In this document: positions 24,488 to 31,545 of the stretch, one piece after another | Position numbering within the stretch: the first letter of the stretch is position 1 | Layout: each line of letters starts with the position of its first letter | Assembly (NCBI GenBank): GCA_034926865.1 | Contig: JAYFQP010000032.1 | Coordinates: forward strand, 1-46,770 | From: RGIG1902 sp034926865 | GTDB taxonomy: Bacteria > Bacillota > Clostridia > Oscillospirales > Butyricicoccaceae | Direction: 5' to 3' | DNA length: 46,770 nucleotides | Notes under the pieces: model-generated | Told to the model about the DNA's origin: nothing | The model's input: only the letters and a program-made list of their open reading frames with translations | The model's database searches: none | Position numbers and translations under genes: made by a program

Positions 24488-24569
24488 TTTCAAAATCGGG
24501 CATCCCCTTCCATGATATATCCACAATTGAAGTTTGATCTTATTTTAAACGTGTTAATGCGTAATTTGT

Positions 24570-24761
24570 TTATTTCTCAGCTATCTCCTTTAAGGTATCC
24601 TCTAAAGCAACAAGTTTTTTTTCAATGGCTTTCATTGCCTTTGCTTCATCCTTATCAATTATCCCGTCGTTTCTTAGGCAAGCCATTTTAACGCCTTGGC
24701 GAAACACCATGATGCTTGACAGCATAGTTTTGCATTGATTTGAAAGATCAACATTTTTCAT
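24570..24761 (-). CDS. Small protein with an EF-hand-like loop
   Basis: A 63-residue helical protein. The segment RNDGIIDKDEAKAMKAIEKK resembles an EF-hand loop (N-D-G-x-I-D-x-D-E) followed by its exiting helix; the first half is helical with two cysteines. AAAAGGGGAAG precedes the ATG. It is upstream of, and on the same strand as, the two Ca-loop paralogs, so a shared calcium-linked role is possible but unproven. Confidence 0.65.
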   Translation of the reverse strand: MKNVDLSNQCKTMLSSIMVFRQGVKMACLRNDGIIDKDEAKAMKAIEKKLVALEDTLKEIAEK

Positions 24762-25082
24762 ATGGACTTCCCCTTTTCTTTTGTCTTTTGGAATATCGTA
24801 CCATATTAAAATGTCCTATGCAAGAGCCGCAGCGCGAGGCCTTAATAGGGCTAATTCTTATTTAATGCTTTAACTATAGCTTTAACCAAGACCAGCATAC
24901 TTTTAGTGAAAGCAAGAAACAATTTGCTCAAGCTCTTGCCGACAGACAAACACACTTCTTAAATGATCCCGTGTTGCATGTGTTGTATTTTCTTCGGTTT
25001 TGCCCCGAATAAATAGAATACACGCTCCGAATTACGAAGCGTGTATCAATCCCGCAAACCCTATTGAACAGCCGAGAGTATA
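24762..25082. other. Intergenic region with an isolated inverted repeat
   Basis: No gene supported. A near-perfect inverted repeat ATACACGCTCCG..CGAAGCGTGTAT lies at 25018-25046 without a T-run. Its purpose is unknown. A 48-codon frame (about 24873-25016) lacks a start codon. Confidence 0.5.
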
Positions 25083-25111
25083 GAAAAAGCGCCGATACTC
25101 GGCGCTTTTGT
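25083..25111 (-). terminator. Terminator of the tRNA-Gly gene
   Basis: On the - strand AAAAGCGCCGA-gta-TCGGCGCTTTTT, immediately after the tRNA 3' end. Confidence 0.85.
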
Positions 25112-25113
25112 TT

Positions 25114-25187
25114 TGGAGCAGGTGATGGGAATCGAACCCACGCAGCCAGCTTGGGAAGCTGGGGCACTGCCATTATGCAACACCTGC
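25114..25187 (-). tRNA. tRNA-Gly (anticodon CCC)
   Basis: The - strand folds as a cloverleaf: acceptor GCAGGTG/CACCTGC, D arm, anticodon stem CCAGC/GCTGG around loop TTCCCAA (anticodon CCC), T arm with GGTTCGATTCC, and an encoded CCA end. It decodes GGG. Confidence 0.93.
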
Positions 25188-25298
25188 AAATAGACTGTAT
25201 TATGTATTATACTATCGCAACCGGATTTTTTCAAGACTTTTCTGGCAAAAAATCTCCGCCGAGAGGGGCGCGTCACTTCCCTCCCGGCGGTTAAAAAA

Positions 25299-25889
25299 TT
25301 AAAACCAGGTTATTTTTCTGCTCTGCTCAGCCGGAATAAGCCCAGAAGCCTTTAGGGCCGGGAGCAAAAGCGCAAAAAAGGTCACCATTACAATTACCTC
25401 AATGGGGAGCATAATCGTGTTCTTCGTCAGGCTTTTAAGAAGGTAATATATATATCCCTTGCCGTAAAGCATACTGCTCCAAAGCGAACCCATAAGAACA
25501 TTGACTAAATAGTTAACGCACAGCCTACAAAAAACTACCCTTAAAACTGTTATTCTCTGGCGGTAAAAGAATATGGCGTAGAAAAACGCTCCTGCCATAG
25601 CCGAAAGCGTATACCCAAAGAAAAACGCATACCCCGGATGCATAAAGAAATCAAGGATATCTACAGTAAAGCCATAAATAAGTGCCCCAACCGGCCCTGC
25701 CACAAGCCCGGCTGTAGCCGTGGCAAGATAGCTGAACCTTATGGTAAGATTTTCCCCAACAGGTATGTAGAAATACCCCAAAACTACCGATGCTGCCATG
25801 CACAAAGCGCACAGAACAAGAACTCTGAGGTTTCTGGCTGTTTTGAATGAATCCTGCCAGAAGCCCTTTGAAAAAGGACCTGCAAACAT
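25299..25889 (-). CDS. folT: Folate ECF transporter S component (FolT-like)
   Basis: The substrate-binding membrane subunit of an energy-coupling factor transporter. 196 residues with six hydrophobic segments, opening with ARNLRVLVLCALCMAASVVL and LTIRFSYLATATAGLVAGPV and then FTVDILDFF, the S-component pattern. The THF riboswitch upstream supports folate as substrate. The ATG at 25889 stands 8 bases after AAGGAGG; the frame is open to 26027, but that part is the riboswitch. The energising EcfA/EcfT module is not in the window and is presumably shared. Confidence 0.87.
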   Translation of the reverse strand: MFAGPFSKGFWQDSFKTARNLRVLVLCALCMAASVVLGYFYIPVGENLTIRFSYLATATAGLVAGPVGALIYGFTVDILDFFMHPGYAFFFGYTLSAMAGAFFYAIFFYRQRITVLRVVFCRLCVNYLVNVLMGSLWSSMLYGKGYIYYLLKSLTKNTIMLPIEVIVMVTFFALLLPALKASGLIPAEQSRKITWF

Positions 25890-25897
25890 TAAAAAAA

Positions 25898-25931
25898 CCT
25901 CCTTAAAACGGCATGTTGCCGCATAAGGAGG
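25898..25931 (-). promoter_or_regulatory. Shine-Dalgarno-masking hairpin (THF riboswitch expression platform)
   Basis: On the - strand CCTCCTT (25931-25925 complement) pairs exactly with AAGGAGG (25904-25898 complement), the folT ribosome site, around an inner CGGC..GCCG hairpin. An upstream GCATA can pair with the TATGC next to the masking strand. This points to control of translation initiation. Confidence 0.7.
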
Positions 25932-25947
25932 ACGCAAGGCCCTATGC

Positions 25948-26045
25948 GACAGCGGGATGCGGCAAGCATACTGCGACTTTCGTCTTCGTCCCGGGGACAA
26001 CTCCCCGTCCCCCGGGCACTGATACACATGCTTGCCTACTCTGCC
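25948..26045 (-). promoter_or_regulatory. Tetrahydrofolate (THF) riboswitch aptamer
   Basis: The - strand follows the THF aptamer layout. The closing stem is GGCAG/CTGTC, followed by GAGTAG and then GCAAGCAT/ATGCTTGC. The hairpin CCCGGGG/CCCCGGG has the loop GACGGGGAGTTGT. After it come the conserved ACGAAG, a small GAC/GTC hairpin, and GCATCCCGCT. The loop GGGA can pair with TCCC near the 3' end as the known pseudoknot. It lies directly before folT. The match was made from memory of the structure, not with a covariance model. Confidence 0.82.
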
Positions 26046-26066
26046 AAATATTACGTGTTCATTTTA

Positions 26067-26891
26067 TCACTCTTTTTTTGTTTTTTCAACTGTATATATA
26101 TCTTCTCTTCTTGCGCTCATAAGAGGAAGCTGAGAGCGGATATCATCTATCTTAGAAAGATTCAGATCAGTTACCGTCATGTTCTCGGAGCTGTCCAAAC
26201 GGCAGACCGCGGTTCCCCATGGCGATACCGCCATAGAGTTGCCATAAGCCACATATACACCCTTTTCATCCCTTGAGGGAGATACGCCCACAGTATAAAG
26301 TTGATTATCGACAGCCCTCTGGCGGAACATCAGCTCCCAGTGAGCCGGGCCTGTTGTCATATTAAAGGCAGCAGGCACAAATATTACCTTAGCACCATCG
26401 AGCGCCATGAGCCTGGAAAGCTCAGGGAAACGCATGTCAAAGCAAATACAAAGGCCCATTTTACCAAACTCCGTATCAAAGGTGGTAACATAATCCCCCG
26501 GAGTAAAGGTCTCTGACTCAAAAAACCGCTGCCCTCCCTTTACATCTATATCAAAAAGGTGAACCTTTCGGTGATGGGCAATTTCTCTGCCCTCCCTGTT
26601 GTAGACAAAGGAAGTATTATAAAGCCTGCCGCTCTCCATCTCGGGTATAGATCCGCCAACAACATAAATCTCATTTTCCGCTGCCGCCCTTGTCAGTGCA
26701 CGCCGGGTAGGACCTATCCCCTCCTCTGAATACTGACGGAAATACATATTTGAATATGGGCAGGTAAACATCTCCGGCAATACCGCTATATCAGCCCCGT
26801 TTTGTGCAGCCCAAGCTATGGCGCTGACGGCCCGTTCTATATTTCTCTGTCTGTCAAAAGAAACAGAGAGCTGAAGCATACCTATTTTCAT
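26067..26891 (-). CDS. Nitrilase-superfamily amidase (Nit2/omega-amidase-like)
   Basis: A 274-residue C-N hydrolase with the full catalytic triad: Glu40 (LPEMF), Lys109 (HRKVHLFD) and Cys150 (CICFDMRFPE). The closest named group is omega-amidase/Nit2, which hydrolyses alpha-ketoglutaramate or deaminated glutathione (metabolite repair); other C-N substrates are possible. It is upstream of the folT riboswitch on the same strand, with a short gap, so the two may share a transcript. The start at 26891 gives the standard family N terminus. Confidence 0.88.
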   Translation of the reverse strand: MKIGMLQLSVSFDRQRNIERAVSAIAWAAQNGADIAVLPEMFTCPYSNMYFRQYSEEGIGPTRRALTRAAAENEIYVVGGSIPEMESGRLYNTSFVYNREGREIAHHRKVHLFDIDVKGGQRFFESETFTPGDYVTTFDTEFGKMGLCICFDMRFPELSRLMALDGAKVIFVPAAFNMTTGPAHWELMFRQRAVDNQLYTVGVSPSRDEKGVYVAYGNSMAVSPWGTAVCRLDSSENMTVTDLNLSKIDDIRSQLPLMSARREDIYTVEKTKKE

Positions 26892-27011
26892 GTGAATAAC
26901 CCCCTTTTTTCCATTGTATCAGATATGGAAAATTATTGTCAACTCAATAGACTTTTACACTTTGATGTGCTATGCTGTTGATATTATTTTGAACATAAAG
27001 GAGCGGTAACC

Positions 27012-28376
27012 ATGGACAAACTCGAACAAAAGATATGCGATATCATCGACAGCAAAAAAGATGAAATAATCGCTTTCGGCAGAGATATATGGACCCATGC
27101 GGAGCTTGGATACAGGGAATTCCGTACGGCCGGCAAGTTTACAGACGCTCTTAAGAGCCTAGGCATAGAGACTGTGGAAGGCCTTGCAGTCACTGGCGCA
27201 AAGGGCTACCTCAAGGGCAAAGACTTCAAGGGAACAACAGTTGCACTGATGGGGGAATATGACGCTTTGCCCATCGCCAACCACCCCGATGCCAACCCCG
27301 AAACCGGCGCTTCTCACTGCTGCGGCCACAACGCGCAGATTACAGGCGTCATGGGATCTGCATTTGCTCTTACCGACCCTGAGATAAAAGAAGCCATGAA
27401 CGGCAACATAGTCTTTTTCGGCGTTCCCGCAGAAGAGTTTGTCGAAGTCGAGCTAAAAAGCAAGATGATCGAAGAGGGCAAGATCGGTTACGGAGGGGGG
27501 AAATGCGAGCTTATCCGCATAGGAGCAATGGATGATATCGACATAACCGTGGGGCACCATACCTCCCCCGGATTTGAAATGCGGCTTTCCAACGGCACCA
27601 ACAACGGCTTTGTCAACAAAATGATAACTTTCACAGGCAAGGCAGCTCACGCCTCCGGAGCCCCCCAAAACGGCATCGACGCATATAATGCCGCTTCTCT
27701 GGCCAAAGTAGCAGTAGATATTCAGCGTGAATCCTTCCGCGACGCCGATACCGTCAGAATACATGGCTTTACTGTAAAGGGTGGCAGCGCCACTAATGTC
27801 ATAGCTGACAATGTCGTGCTTGAGTATTACGTCAGGGCAAACAATATTCCTGCTGTTATAGATGCCTCCAAAAAGTTCGACAGGGCAATGCGTGCCGGAG
27901 CTGTCGCAACTGGTGCGGGCATGAAGATAAAAACCTTTGCAGGCTATCTGCCGCTTATTCCCATCAAGGAAACAACAGCTATGATCGAGGCTCTGAATGA
28001 AGCCAATGAGTCATGCGGCAATAAATATACAGTCACTTTCCCCGAAGGGCCTCAGCACTCTACAGGCTCCACAGATTACGGCGATGTTTCAAGCATCATG
28101 CCAACAATACAATTCGGAACAAGCGGCTTTAAGGGAGTTCTCCACAATCCGGACGTCATGCCGACAGATGAGTACCTTGCATACGTCGTAACAGCCAAAG
28201 TTTTTGCCCTTGCAGGCTACAAGCTTCTTAAAAACGGCGGTACATATGCCCAAGCTATGATTGACAGCTTTAAGGCCGTCATGACCAAGGATGAATATAT
28301 AAAATACATGGACAGTATGATGAGCGAGGAGAGCATTGATATGGCCCCTCTGCCTCTGCTTGACCCCAAGAAATAA
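27012..28376 (+). CDS. M20-family amidohydrolase (AbgB-like)
   Basis: A 454-residue metal-dependent hydrolase of the M20D group. The N-terminal helix ends in WTHAELGYREF. Metal-site motifs follow: MGEYDALP (near 87), SHCCGHNAQ and GVPAEEFVE. Then the dimerisation domain (GKAAHASGAPQNGIDAYNAA) and the C-terminal HNPD. Relatives cleave acylated amino acids, including p-aminobenzoyl-glutamate (AbgB). The nearby folate uptake gene makes that last substrate worth testing, but no abgA or abgT is present. AAGGAGCGG lies 7 bases before the ATG. Confidence 0.88.
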   Translation: MDKLEQKICDIIDSKKDEIIAFGRDIWTHAELGYREFRTAGKFTDALKSLGIETVEGLAVTGAKGYLKGKDFKGTTVALMGEYDALPIANHPDANPETGASHCCGHNAQITGVMGSAFALTDPEIKEAMNGNIVFFGVPAEEFVEVELKSKMIEEGKIGYGGGKCELIRIGAMDDIDITVGHHTSPGFEMRLSNGTNNGFVNKMITFTGKAAHASGAPQNGIDAYNAASLAKVAVDIQRESFRDADTVRIHGFTVKGGSATNVIADNVVLEYYVRANNIPAVIDASKKFDRAMRAGAVATGAGMKIKTFAGYLPLIPIKETTAMIEALNEANESCGNKYTVTFPEGPQHSTGSTDYGDVSSIMPTIQFGTSGFKGVLHNPDVMPTDEYLAYVVTAKVFALAGYKLLKNGGTYAQAMIDSFKAVMTKDEYIKYMDSMMSEESIDMAPLPLLDPKK

Positions 28377-28395
28377 GGTTTCTAATATACTTTAG

Positions 28396-28434
28396 AAATA
28401 CGGCAGGCGGAAATATTTTCGCCTGCCGTATTTT
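28396..28434. terminator. Bidirectional terminator
   Basis: AAATACGGCAGGCG and its exact complement around a 10-base loop, with A and T flanks; it lies between the convergent M20 and XRE genes. Confidence 0.85.
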
Positions 28435-28439
28435 AGGTC

Positions 28440-28643
28440 CTAAGCATCCTTTATATATCTGGCTATATCGCAAAGCTCACAGTCAAGAAGACGGCACAAA
28501 TCATCGAGGGTATTTGTCGACACCGACATGTTTTTACGAAGTCTTTGAATAGTGCTACTGCTCATGCCATACTTTTCCCTTAGTGTATATGTGCTGAAAC
28601 CCTTCTTTTTCATTGTGTCCCATAACGGAGAATAAACAATCAT
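28440..28643 (-). CDS. Small XRE-family (Cro/CI-type) regulator
   Basis: A 67-residue protein consisting only of a helix-turn-helix: FSTYTLREKYGMSSSTIQRL (helices 1-3), then LDDLCRLLDCELCDIARYI (helices 4-5). GAAGGAGATTT precedes the ATG. It is divergent from the 52-residue microprotein, and the spacer carries repeated ATGTTC/GAACAT half-sites over the promoter, so it most likely represses both genes. Confidence 0.88.
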   Translation of the reverse strand: MIVYSPLWDTMKKKGFSTYTLREKYGMSSSTIQRLRKNMSVSTNTLDDLCRLLDCELCDIARYIKDA

Positions 28644-28664
28644 AGAAAAATCTCCTTCCGTTTA

Positions 28665-28693
28665 TTGATTATCTCCATTATGTTCGTTATAAT
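28665..28693 (+). promoter_or_regulatory. Promoter of the microprotein gene, overlapped by an operator
   Basis: TTGATT (28665-28670), 17 bases, TATAAT (28688-28693). The -10 hexamer lies inside the palindrome ATGTTC-N8-GAACAT. Confidence 0.7.
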
Positions 28694-28723
28694 GAACATA
28701 TAATATGTTCTAATATTGGACAT
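28680..28723. promoter_or_regulatory. Operator array ATGTTC / GAACAT
   Basis: Half-sites in order: ATGTTC (28680-28685), GAACAT (28694-28699), ATGTTC (28705-28710), GGACAT (28718-28723, one mismatch). Spacers are 8, 5 and 7 bases. The first pair is a perfect dyad over the -10 box, the second an imperfect dyad. It fits cooperative binding by the adjacent XRE protein. Confidence 0.65.
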
Positions 28724-28744
28724 AAAAATGAAAGAAGGATTCAT

Positions 28745-28903
28745 ATGCCAAACTACAAAGCTATGTATTTCGCGCTTGCCGCCCAGGTGGCAAATGCCAT
28801 TGATCTCCTTATTAAAGCACAGCAGGAAGGAGAAGAAAGCGCTATTAAAGAAGGAGACACCCCTGATACTGAACATCCGGCAGATAACGTGGCCCTTGTA
28901 TAA
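28745..28903 (+). CDS. 52-residue microprotein (MPNYK type)
   Basis: Reads MPNYKAMYFALAAQVANAID, then LLIKAQQEGEESAIKEG, and ends ADNVALV. The first 30 residues form one amphipathic helix; the tail is acidic and Pro/Asp-rich. AAGAAGGA lies 6-7 bases before the ATG, and promoter, operator and terminator frame it exactly. Similar MPNYK-starting microproteins beside small HTH genes are familiar from Firmicutes genomes; their function is not known to me. It is easy to miss because it is so short. Confidence 0.75.
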   Translation: MPNYKAMYFALAAQVANAIDLLIKAQQEGEESAIKEGDTPDTEHPADNVALV

Positions 28904-28973
28904 GTGTGGTTATCCGTTATTGTCCGCCTATACTCGGGCATACACGGACAGATTTTCATCTAAAAGTGCATTT

Positions 28974-29009
28974 AAAAGCATCACGGACGTAATGGCCGTG
29001 ATGCTTTTA
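28974..29009 (+). terminator. Terminator after the microprotein gene
   Basis: AAAAGCATCACGG, a 9-base loop, CCGTGATGCTTTT: a 13-bp perfect stem with a T tail; the A run also allows leftward termination of the GNAT gene. Confidence 0.8.
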
Positions 29010-29030
29010 CACTTATTTCAATAAAGTATA

Positions 29031-29543
29031 CTATTTATTACCAACAGACTTAAAGGTCATTACCATGCCTCTCAAGCCTCCGTCGTACCAATGAGGACCT
29101 TGTCTTACCCTCAGGTGACGCGTACCCGGATAATCAAAAGTTTTTTGCCAAAAGATATGTGAGGGCATATTTTTGGGATGCATCATAAGCTGCCACCATC
29201 CGCCCATACTCTCTGTCAGCTTCCTTGCCGCCGCAGTTCCAACGCCGCTTCGCCGGTATTCGGGAAGCACAAAAAACTCGGCTATCGACCGGCTTGGATG
29301 ATATAACTTTATATAATGATTGCGGTTTACAAGAACCAACCCCGCCCGCTTGCTGTCAGCCATAATAAAAAAAGGATATCTTTCACTTTCCTCCCAGTAT
29401 GAGTCGAAGGGTTCATATGGGCATATCCCATTATCATCACGCTCCACAGGCTCAAACACCGAAAACTCGGCGATATATTCCTGCATCATTTCGAAAAGCT
29501 GCCCTTTTTCCTCAAAGGGTACTCTTTGCAGCTCCACTTCCAT
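29031..29543 (-). CDS. GNAT family N-acetyltransferase
   Basis: A 170-residue GNAT protein. The acetyl-CoA-binding motif A is visible: SIAEFFVLPEYRRSGVGTAA (R-x-x-G-x-G), followed by the ARKL helix. The C terminus is extended and Trp-rich, without close family identification. Its start is 8 bases after the alr stop on the same strand, so it is probably in an operon with alanine racemase. Substrate unknown. Confidence 0.82.
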   Translation of the reverse strand: MEVELQRVPFEEKGQLFEMMQEYIAEFSVFEPVERDDNGICPYEPFDSYWEESERYPFFIMADSKRAGLVLVNRNHYIKLYHPSRSIAEFFVLPEYRRSGVGTAAARKLTESMGGWWQLMMHPKNMPSHIFWQKTFDYPGTRHLRVRQGPHWYDGGLRGMVMTFKSVGNK

Positions 29544-29551
29544 AAAACCAC

Positions 29552-30664
29552 CTAAAAGAGGTAATCGGTGAACATAACCTCTTCTCCCTTTTCATAATAT
29601 ACCCTCGGAACTCTCCTTGCGATACCGCTCAAAAGAGAATTGACATTAACTCCGCAAATCTCAGCTGTCTCCTTGAAGGTCATATCACCATCATCATCTC
29701 CAAAGACTGTAACCTGATCCCCCATCTTTGCTTCAGGGATATCCGTAATATCCACCATGCACATATCCATGCACAAAACACCGAGATATGGCGCTTTCTT
29801 TCCGTTTATCGTCACATGCCCTCTTCCGTTTGACAGCAGACGCGGAACACCGTCTGAATACCCATATGGAAGGGTAGCCACAATTCTGTCATGATCGCAC
29901 TTATCTGTCAGGCCGTAGCTTATTCCCTCACCAGCAGGAACGCTGTGAACAAATATTATCTGCGACTTAAGGCTCATTATCGGCAGCGCACCTTTGCCAT
30001 ACCCATAAAATATCGCCCCCGGCCTTACCATATTCAGATCCATGCTGCCGTATTTTCCAAGAGCTATACCATCGCTTATATGCTTATATCCGAGCCGCAC
30101 TCCCTCATTCTCAAGCCTTTTGACCATATCGTCAAAAATCAGATGTTGGCGACGGTCATCCTCGTCAGACCCCTGCGCCAAATGGCTGAATATGCCCTCA
30201 ATAGTTATATTTTCCATCTGGGATATCTCTTTTATTTCGCTTACCGAACGCTCACATGGCTCGAAACCGAGCCTGTGCAGCCCCGTATTTATTTTTATAT
30301 GCACCGAAGACGGCTGCCCTACTTCATTTAAGGCTCTGGCCTGGTCAAGCGAAAATACGGTAAGCGCCACGCCATACTCTGCGGCATAATGCATAAGATG
30401 AGAAGGCGTATAGCCCAAAACCAAGATATTTCCGCGGTGGAATGTTCGCCGCAGTTCCATTGCCTCTCCGATATTTGCTACCCCGAAAAAACGTATGCCC
30501 TTTGAAAAAAGTTTACGCATAAGCACAGCCGCCCCATGTCCGTAAGCGTCTGCCTTGATAACAGCCATCGGCGTACTTCCGCATGAAAGCTTCTTTACCT
30601 GTTCAATATTGTGTTCAAACCGGTCGAGATCTATCTCGCAGCGCGTCATACTGAATCTATCCAA
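29552..30664 (-). CDS. alr: Alanine racemase
   Basis: Makes D-alanine for peptidoglycan using PLP. About 370 residues. PLP lysine Lys37 is in VIKADAYGHG, and the second catalytic base Tyr is in GISYGLTD. The TIM barrel and C-terminal beta domain (GVLCMDMCMVDIT) are complete. I chose the TTG at 30664 because GAGGTG stands 6 bases before it; the GTG at 30673 is part of that ribosome site, and the ATG at 30649 lacks one. It is first in an operon with the GNAT gene. Confidence 0.93.
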   Translation of the reverse strand: MDRFSMTRCEIDLDRFEHNIEQVKKLSCGSTPMAVIKADAYGHGAAVLMRKLFSKGIRFFGVANIGEAMELRRTFHRGNILVLGYTPSHLMHYAAEYGVALTVFSLDQARALNEVGQPSSVHIKINTGLHRLGFEPCERSVSEIKEISQMENITIEGIFSHLAQGSDEDDRRQHLIFDDMVKRLENEGVRLGYKHISDGIALGKYGSMDLNMVRPGAIFYGYGKGALPIMSLKSQIIFVHSVPAGEGISYGLTDKCDHDRIVATLPYGYSDGVPRLLSNGRGHVTINGKKAPYLGVLCMDMCMVDITDIPEAKMGDQVTVFGDDDGDMTFKETAEICGVNVNSLLSGIARRVPRVYYEKGEEVMFTDYLF

Positions 30665-30801
30665 AATTATCACCTCAACTGGAATTACCCTTCTTCTGAA
30701 AAACTATTTTACTACAATACCCCGCCTGAGAACAAGTATAAAGAGGTAAATTTTGCCGAAAGCGCAATTTTTTGTCCGTTACCCCATTTTATCTTATGCA
30801 T

Positions 30802-30830
30802 TTGACTTGAAAAAAAGATATATGTATGAT
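30802..30830 (+). promoter_or_regulatory. Promoter of the pduL gene
   Basis: TTGACT (30802-30807), 17 bases, TATGAT (30825-30830), each one base off consensus, 50 bases before the GTG start. Confidence 0.65.
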
Positions 30831-30880
30831 AAATTTACTATATACAAGAATTACAAACCATTTGTTTGGAGGAAATATTA

Positions 30881-31453
30881 GTGAATAAAGTAGTTATCGA
30901 AACATCGGCCCGTCATCTTCACCTCACCAGAGAACATGTCGATATTCTTTTCGGCAAGGGCCACCAGCTTACCCCTAAAAAGGATCTTTCACAGCCCGGC
31001 CAGTTCGCATGTGAGGAAAAAGTAAGGGTCGAAGGCTCAAAGGGCGCTTTCCCAGGAATATCTGTTCTCGGCCCCGAGCGCAGCGCCTCTCAGGTCGAGA
31101 TTTCTTTGACCGATGCCCGCACAATCGGCGTAAAGGCTCCTGTCCGCGAAAGCGGAGACATCGCCGGTTCCGGCTCCTGCAAGCTCGTAGGCCCCTGCGG
31201 CGAAATTGAGCTTACAGAAGGCGTTATCGCCGCTCAGCGGCACCTTCATATCACCCCGGAGGATGCCGAAAAGATGGGCGTCAAGGAAAAGCAGATCATC
31301 TCTGTTGAAACAAATTGCGGAGGCAGAGCCCTCGTCTTCGGCGATGTTGTTGTTAGAGTTTCTCCCAAGTATGCCACAAGAATGCATATAGATACAGACG
31401 AAGCCAACGCAGCCGGTATATCCGGAGAGGTTGAAGGCATCATAAAGCTTTAA
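30881..31453 (+). CDS. pduL: PduL-type phosphate acyltransferase
   Basis: Interconverts acyl-CoA (acetyl or propionyl) and acyl phosphate. 190 residues with two copies of the beta-barrel domain. The zinc-binding histidine motifs are SARHLHLT (His12, His14) and AQRHLHIT. There is no N-terminal encapsulation extension, so it is the cytosolic form acting as the cell's phosphotransacetylase-type enzyme. The GTG at 30881 has TTGGAGGAA 6-7 bases upstream. It is monocistronic, with its own promoter and terminator; no microcompartment genes are nearby. Confidence 0.92.
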   Translation: MNKVVIETSARHLHLTREHVDILFGKGHQLTPKKDLSQPGQFACEEKVRVEGSKGAFPGISVLGPERSASQVEISLTDARTIGVKAPVRESGDIAGSGSCKLVGPCGEIELTEGVIAAQRHLHITPEDAEKMGVKEKQIISVETNCGGRALVFGDVVVRVSPKYATRMHIDTDEANAAGISGEVEGIIKL

Positions 31454-31473
31454 TTTAAATATCTTTCTCTAAC

Positions 31474-31499
31474 AAAAGGGCCTCGTTGGGGCCCTTTTC
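31474..31499 (+). terminator. Terminator after pduL
   Basis: AAAAGGGCC..GGCCCTTTT, about 20 bases after the stop codon. Confidence 0.8.
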
Positions 31500-31509
31500 G
31501 CATATAAAA

Positions 31510-31545
31510 ATATAAGCCCGCCGCATCTTGCGGCGGGCTTATATT
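31510..31545 (-). terminator. Terminator of the RpiR gene, overlapping its stop codon
   Basis: A 16-bp stem (ATATAAGCCCGCCGCA and complement) with a 3-base loop; on the - strand it begins within the TAA stop and ends in TTTTTATAT. Confidence 0.8.

Noticed and set aside
24873..25016. A 48-codon frame ending in HVLYFLRFCPE
   Set aside because: No start codon or ribosome site; it may be a decayed fragment, but there is too little to support a gene.
22715..25117. A possible att repeat: GGAGCAAGT at 22716 resembling GGAGCAGGT at the tRNA-Gly 3' end
   Set aside because: Only about nine bases with one mismatch, and the left copy is part of a terminator hairpin.
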